DNA of 64,000 nt from Karalla daura (lineage: Eukaryota > Chordata > Actinopteri > Chaetodontiformes > Leiognathidae), in assembly GCA_029224185.1 (NCBI GenBank), contig CM055211.1, forward strand, positions 6,751,603 to 6,815,602, written 5' to 3'. The translations under genes were made by a program, and so were the position numbers. Shown in pieces: positions 60,901-64,000 of the stretch (position 1 is its first letter; the number at the start of each line of letters is the position of its first letter). Below the pieces are notes generated by a model that did not search any database, was not told the origin of the DNA, and saw nothing but the letters and a program-made list of their open reading frames with translations.

Positions 60901-63900
60901 TCTATAATAGGCCGGGATCTATTTTCTTTCACTAAAGACAAATTAGACATTAGGCCTTTTATCACCATTTAGCCAAAATTATTTAGACAGTCCTTCTCTG
61001 GTGGAAGAAAAGCTCAGATGGAGCATGATTTACATGGCACAAAACTTTTTAATTTGCTGAACGTTTTCTCTCCAGGTCGATCAGTGCGTACAACATCTAT
61101 AATTAAATGCCAGTCATAATTATGAGAATCTTTGTAGTGCTGTTTGAATTAGATTAAGGTGCAGCGTGAATTAGATTTCAATCTCCGAATAGCCTGGTGT
61201 AGGCGAACATCGTCAGGCCTGCTCATGAAGCCCTCCGCCACTCCATTAAGTTGTTTTCCCATTAACTTCACTGTGTGTATTTGCTGTGTAAATATCACAG
61301 AGAGAGTAAAGTCAGCCGACTCTACAGGAGCTAATGTATTCTCCTTATACTTGCATTCGTATATGAGAAAGGTATAGCAGCCTTGCCACATACATCTCTA
61401 TTAGACCTAAGGGGTAAAAATGCTGTATTATACATGTGATGCTGAGCTTCTTGTATTTTCTCGGCTTACACATGCAGGCTGACCCTCTGCAAGTTCATTG
61501 AGCTGCTGAGCCGCAGTCATTTGCATGGTGTACTTGTAAGAGAAAAGCAACGTTGAACTGCTTTACATACAGCGCTGCACATCCCATCCATCAGCATAAA
61601 CACACAAACACTCCTGCGGTGACGACTTATTACTGCGTGTGTGAGGGTGCAGCACGCTCTGAGGGACAACAAGCAGCTCCATACATAAAATGTTTGGAGA
61701 TACAGTGAGAACATGGGCTAAATATGTATAAGTCTCAGGGAGAGTCTCACTAGAACATTGTTCATTTGTGATGCATCTATCTGGACTCTACCTTAAAGTC
61801 CACAGTGCAGACAACCTGCCAAACACACAACATGACAATACATCAAGAGATTTCCAGCTCAGATATTTGATGGAAAAAAAAGATCCTGAAACATCTGAGG
61901 AATGTATGTCAGGCTTTGGCCTTGGAATCAAAGAAAGGCAGAGCTTCTCCCCTGAACCGCCATCTCACACCAGCATTCAATGATCACACAGGGAGCAATC
62001 CATCACAGTGGAGGCAGTGATAGCAATTTCCTCACTGACAGTAGCCTCAATAGACCAGGATGCAATGCAGCCGCCTCACATCTCTGCAGGTCTGTTGTCA
62101 GACTGTGGTGAGATGCTGACCGAAACTTAACACAAATGAACGCAATTAATGCAACTTGATGTCTTTTTTATTATGCAGTTAGTGTAAGGGTGTGGAGGTG
62201 GTTCTGCTCTTATCAGGTGGTGTGTAACATCTGCATGAATGGTGCATGGATGAAATGAAGAGTGAGCCTAAAAAGCAGCTTGTTGAAGGTGACTGTGAGT
62301 GTCTTAATATAATCATATGGCTGCTTTTCACCACTGCAGACAAACAAACCCACAAACTCAGTGAGAAGACAAACAAGGCAGATGAACAGGCTTGGCTGTA
62401 AGAAGTGGGCCAGGTGCCGCAGGAGAACTCACTGATGCTTCTCTTCCAGAATTAAAGAGAGAACGTTTCTCGTTTGAAGTCTCATTCACAGAGAAGATGA
62501 CCCAAATAAAAGCTGCTTGTTACGAGTGGAGATGTAATTGAACATGCATGCTGGAAGATGCTCCTCCAGCAGCGGAGCCAACAAGAGCAGACAGTCAGGG
62601 AGGGAAAGTTCAAGGGACTTCACTGGTCAAGTGAAGTGTTCAGCTTTCTGAACATTGTGACCTGACAGGAAAATGTCTTTGAATCATACTTTAAATACAA
62701 AACAAAAGAAGGCATTTTCAACACAAATCTATTGCATGGCTGCCTCAGCTGTGCGGCCAGGAACGTCTAAGCTGCAGCGGATGAAAAGTTACCCTCAACT
62801 TCCATGAAGTAATATTCTCCTAGACATTTTGCCTCAAACTTAATTTCATACCCTTCTTGCAATTTCCTCATATCTTGAATCAGTAAACAACAGCAAATGT
62901 CAGCAAAATAGCACAATCTGTTCACTGATGATGAAAAACCACTATCGGTGAAAATTAATTGTGTTTTCAATGCAAAGACTTGTGATTTTGTTTCAATCTT
63001 TTGCCTCCTGAGTCTTGATGAAAGCCCAGCTGTGCACCCTCATCTTCTCCTGATCCCTGCTGGCTCACTGGAGAAATTACTGACAAAGACGGAGGAGCAC
63101 AGAAGGGAAGCTTAAGCTTGATCTCCGAGACTCTGAACTGACGTTTTCCTTTGAAATAACGATGCTTTACACAGGGAAACCTGCATGACGCCACAACATG
63201 TTGAGCTTCCGTCAAAACCTTGATGGATCAAAACACTGCAAATGTTCGGCTTGTTCTCGCGCTGACGATCAGTGTAGCTATAATCAATTTTTGGGAATTT
63301 GTTTTGGCTGAAAATCTAGTTTGATCTCGTACCACACAACATAATTTATAACTTACCATGTGTTTGTATAAAAATTTAAAGTTGCAAAGTACCGACAGGC
63401 GGTTTACACTCGGCTGAACTTTCTAAACCCAAAATGGAAACGTTGCTACAAAGGCTTAAGTTCAGAACTCGAAAGTGATTAATAGAGAGAGATGTAACAG
63501 CAATAGTTTTCCTCCCTATAGCCTTCTTTTGGAAGAAAGAGATAGCAAAATTAGTGGGTATTCTGTCTGGAGAAGGGGATTCCTCAGGGCCATGTCTGTT
63601 TCAGTGCTGCTGCCTTAAGGCCTGGTTCAAAGGCTCAGCAAAGATAAAAGCCCGGAGATTGGAAGAGTAGAGGAGGGGAGGGGTGGGTGGGCCATGTTGT
63701 TTGTCATTGCTTGTTAAAAACAAACTGTTGAGGATCACTGAAGGTCCCACACTTTGCAAACTCAAACCTCGGGCCTTGGACGAAACAAGAGAGAGAATGA
63801 GGCACTCATAATCAGAATGAGAGTCCTCGACCTCCATCTCCTCGGCTCTCCCTCTCGGGTGGTGACTGATGTTGCGTGGGTCTGAGGACGTATCATGCGA

Positions 63901-64000
63901 TCCATTACGAGGTGCCCTCCGGGTATTTTGCCATCACACTGAGGTCAAAACAGCTCGCAGAACAACATCTTCATAAATTTGGGCCATCATTGGAATGGCC
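57972..64000. other. Non-coding stretch to right edge
   Basis: Apart from the X-box at 58.75 kb, I see no repeat, exon pair or RNA gene. It is AT-rich with scattered TAAT cores. The right edge carries no gene end that I can recognise. Confidence 0.35.
58749..58761. promoter_or_regulatory. Perfect palindromic X-box (RFX motif)
   Basis: GTTGCTAGGCAAC has GTTGC/GCAAC half-sites with a three-base spacer and fits the RFX consensus in both halves. It lies in non-coding DNA with AATAAATAAACAG-type AT-rich sequence on its left. RFX sites mark ciliary-gene promoters and enhancers, but no promoter was recognised here. Confidence 0.45.

Noticed and set aside
1..64000. CRISPR arrays, operons, rRNA, tRNA genes, known microRNA hairpins
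   Set aside because: None was seen. Tandem repeats present are eukaryotic micro- and minisatellites without unique spacers. No mature sequence of a familiar conserved microRNA was recognised, though a full covariance-model search (tRNAscan-SE, Infernal) was not possible.

Overview
The window looks like nuclear DNA from a ray-finned (teleost) fish and is almost entirely non-coding. The evidence is dense CA/GT, GA and GGA microsatellites, long G and C homopolymers, no compact operon-like coding, stop codons scattered through all six frames, and several diverged interspersed repeats whose sequence I recognise as typical of teleost genomes. I see no bacterial, phage, CRISPR, rRNA or convincing tRNA features.

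The best gene evidence is one short first coding exon on the minus strand at about 29.73-29.79 kb. It has a well-placed ATG with an in-frame stop upstream, a 17-residue signal-peptide-like leader (MMLQLLHLLGVLVCGSQ), and a near-perfect splice donor (AAG|GTAAGA) in phase 1. GC-rich, GGA-rich DNA upstream of it looks like a 5' UTR and promoter and carries an upstream ORF of 58 codons. This is the usual start of a vertebrate secreted or single-pass membrane protein (for example an immunoglobulin-superfamily adhesion molecule or a receptor). The leader alone cannot name the gene. No second exon could be established, so positions 1-29733 are read as a long first intron (inference) and 29.8-64 kb as the 5' flank.

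Putative intron (1-29.7 kb): all the long GGA/TCC triplet arrays, two minisatellites, G/C homopolymers, CA repeats, a degenerate SINE-like piece near 8.4 kb, an older interspersed repeat at 26.8-27.2 kb, and several repeat-free blocks with clustered homeodomain or POU motifs that could be conserved non-coding enhancers (4.1-4.5, 9.4-10.0, 11.3-11.4, 13.4-13.7, 20.6-20.95, 22.6, 26.3-26.6 kb).

5' flank (30-64 kb): a 295-bp TTAA-flanked MITE at 30.2-30.5 kb, a degenerate teleost repeat at 32.2-32.4 kb, an RFX/X-box motif at 31.7 kb and a second at 58.75 kb, a CpG-dense block at 41.6-41.8 kb, many enhancer-like blocks, a cluster of perfect hairpins around 49.9-50.0 kb overlapping a full CRE palindrome, a non-LTR retrotransposon remnant at 56.45-56.64 kb, and a few splice-bounded blocks that could be exons of an unidentified plus-strand transcript.

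The picture is a developmentally regulated gene set in a gene-poor, regulatory-element-rich neighbourhood. Conservation cannot be tested from one sequence, so every enhancer call is an inference from composition and motifs. No novel biochemical system was found; the hairpin cluster and the uORF-bearing first exon are the most interesting local signals.
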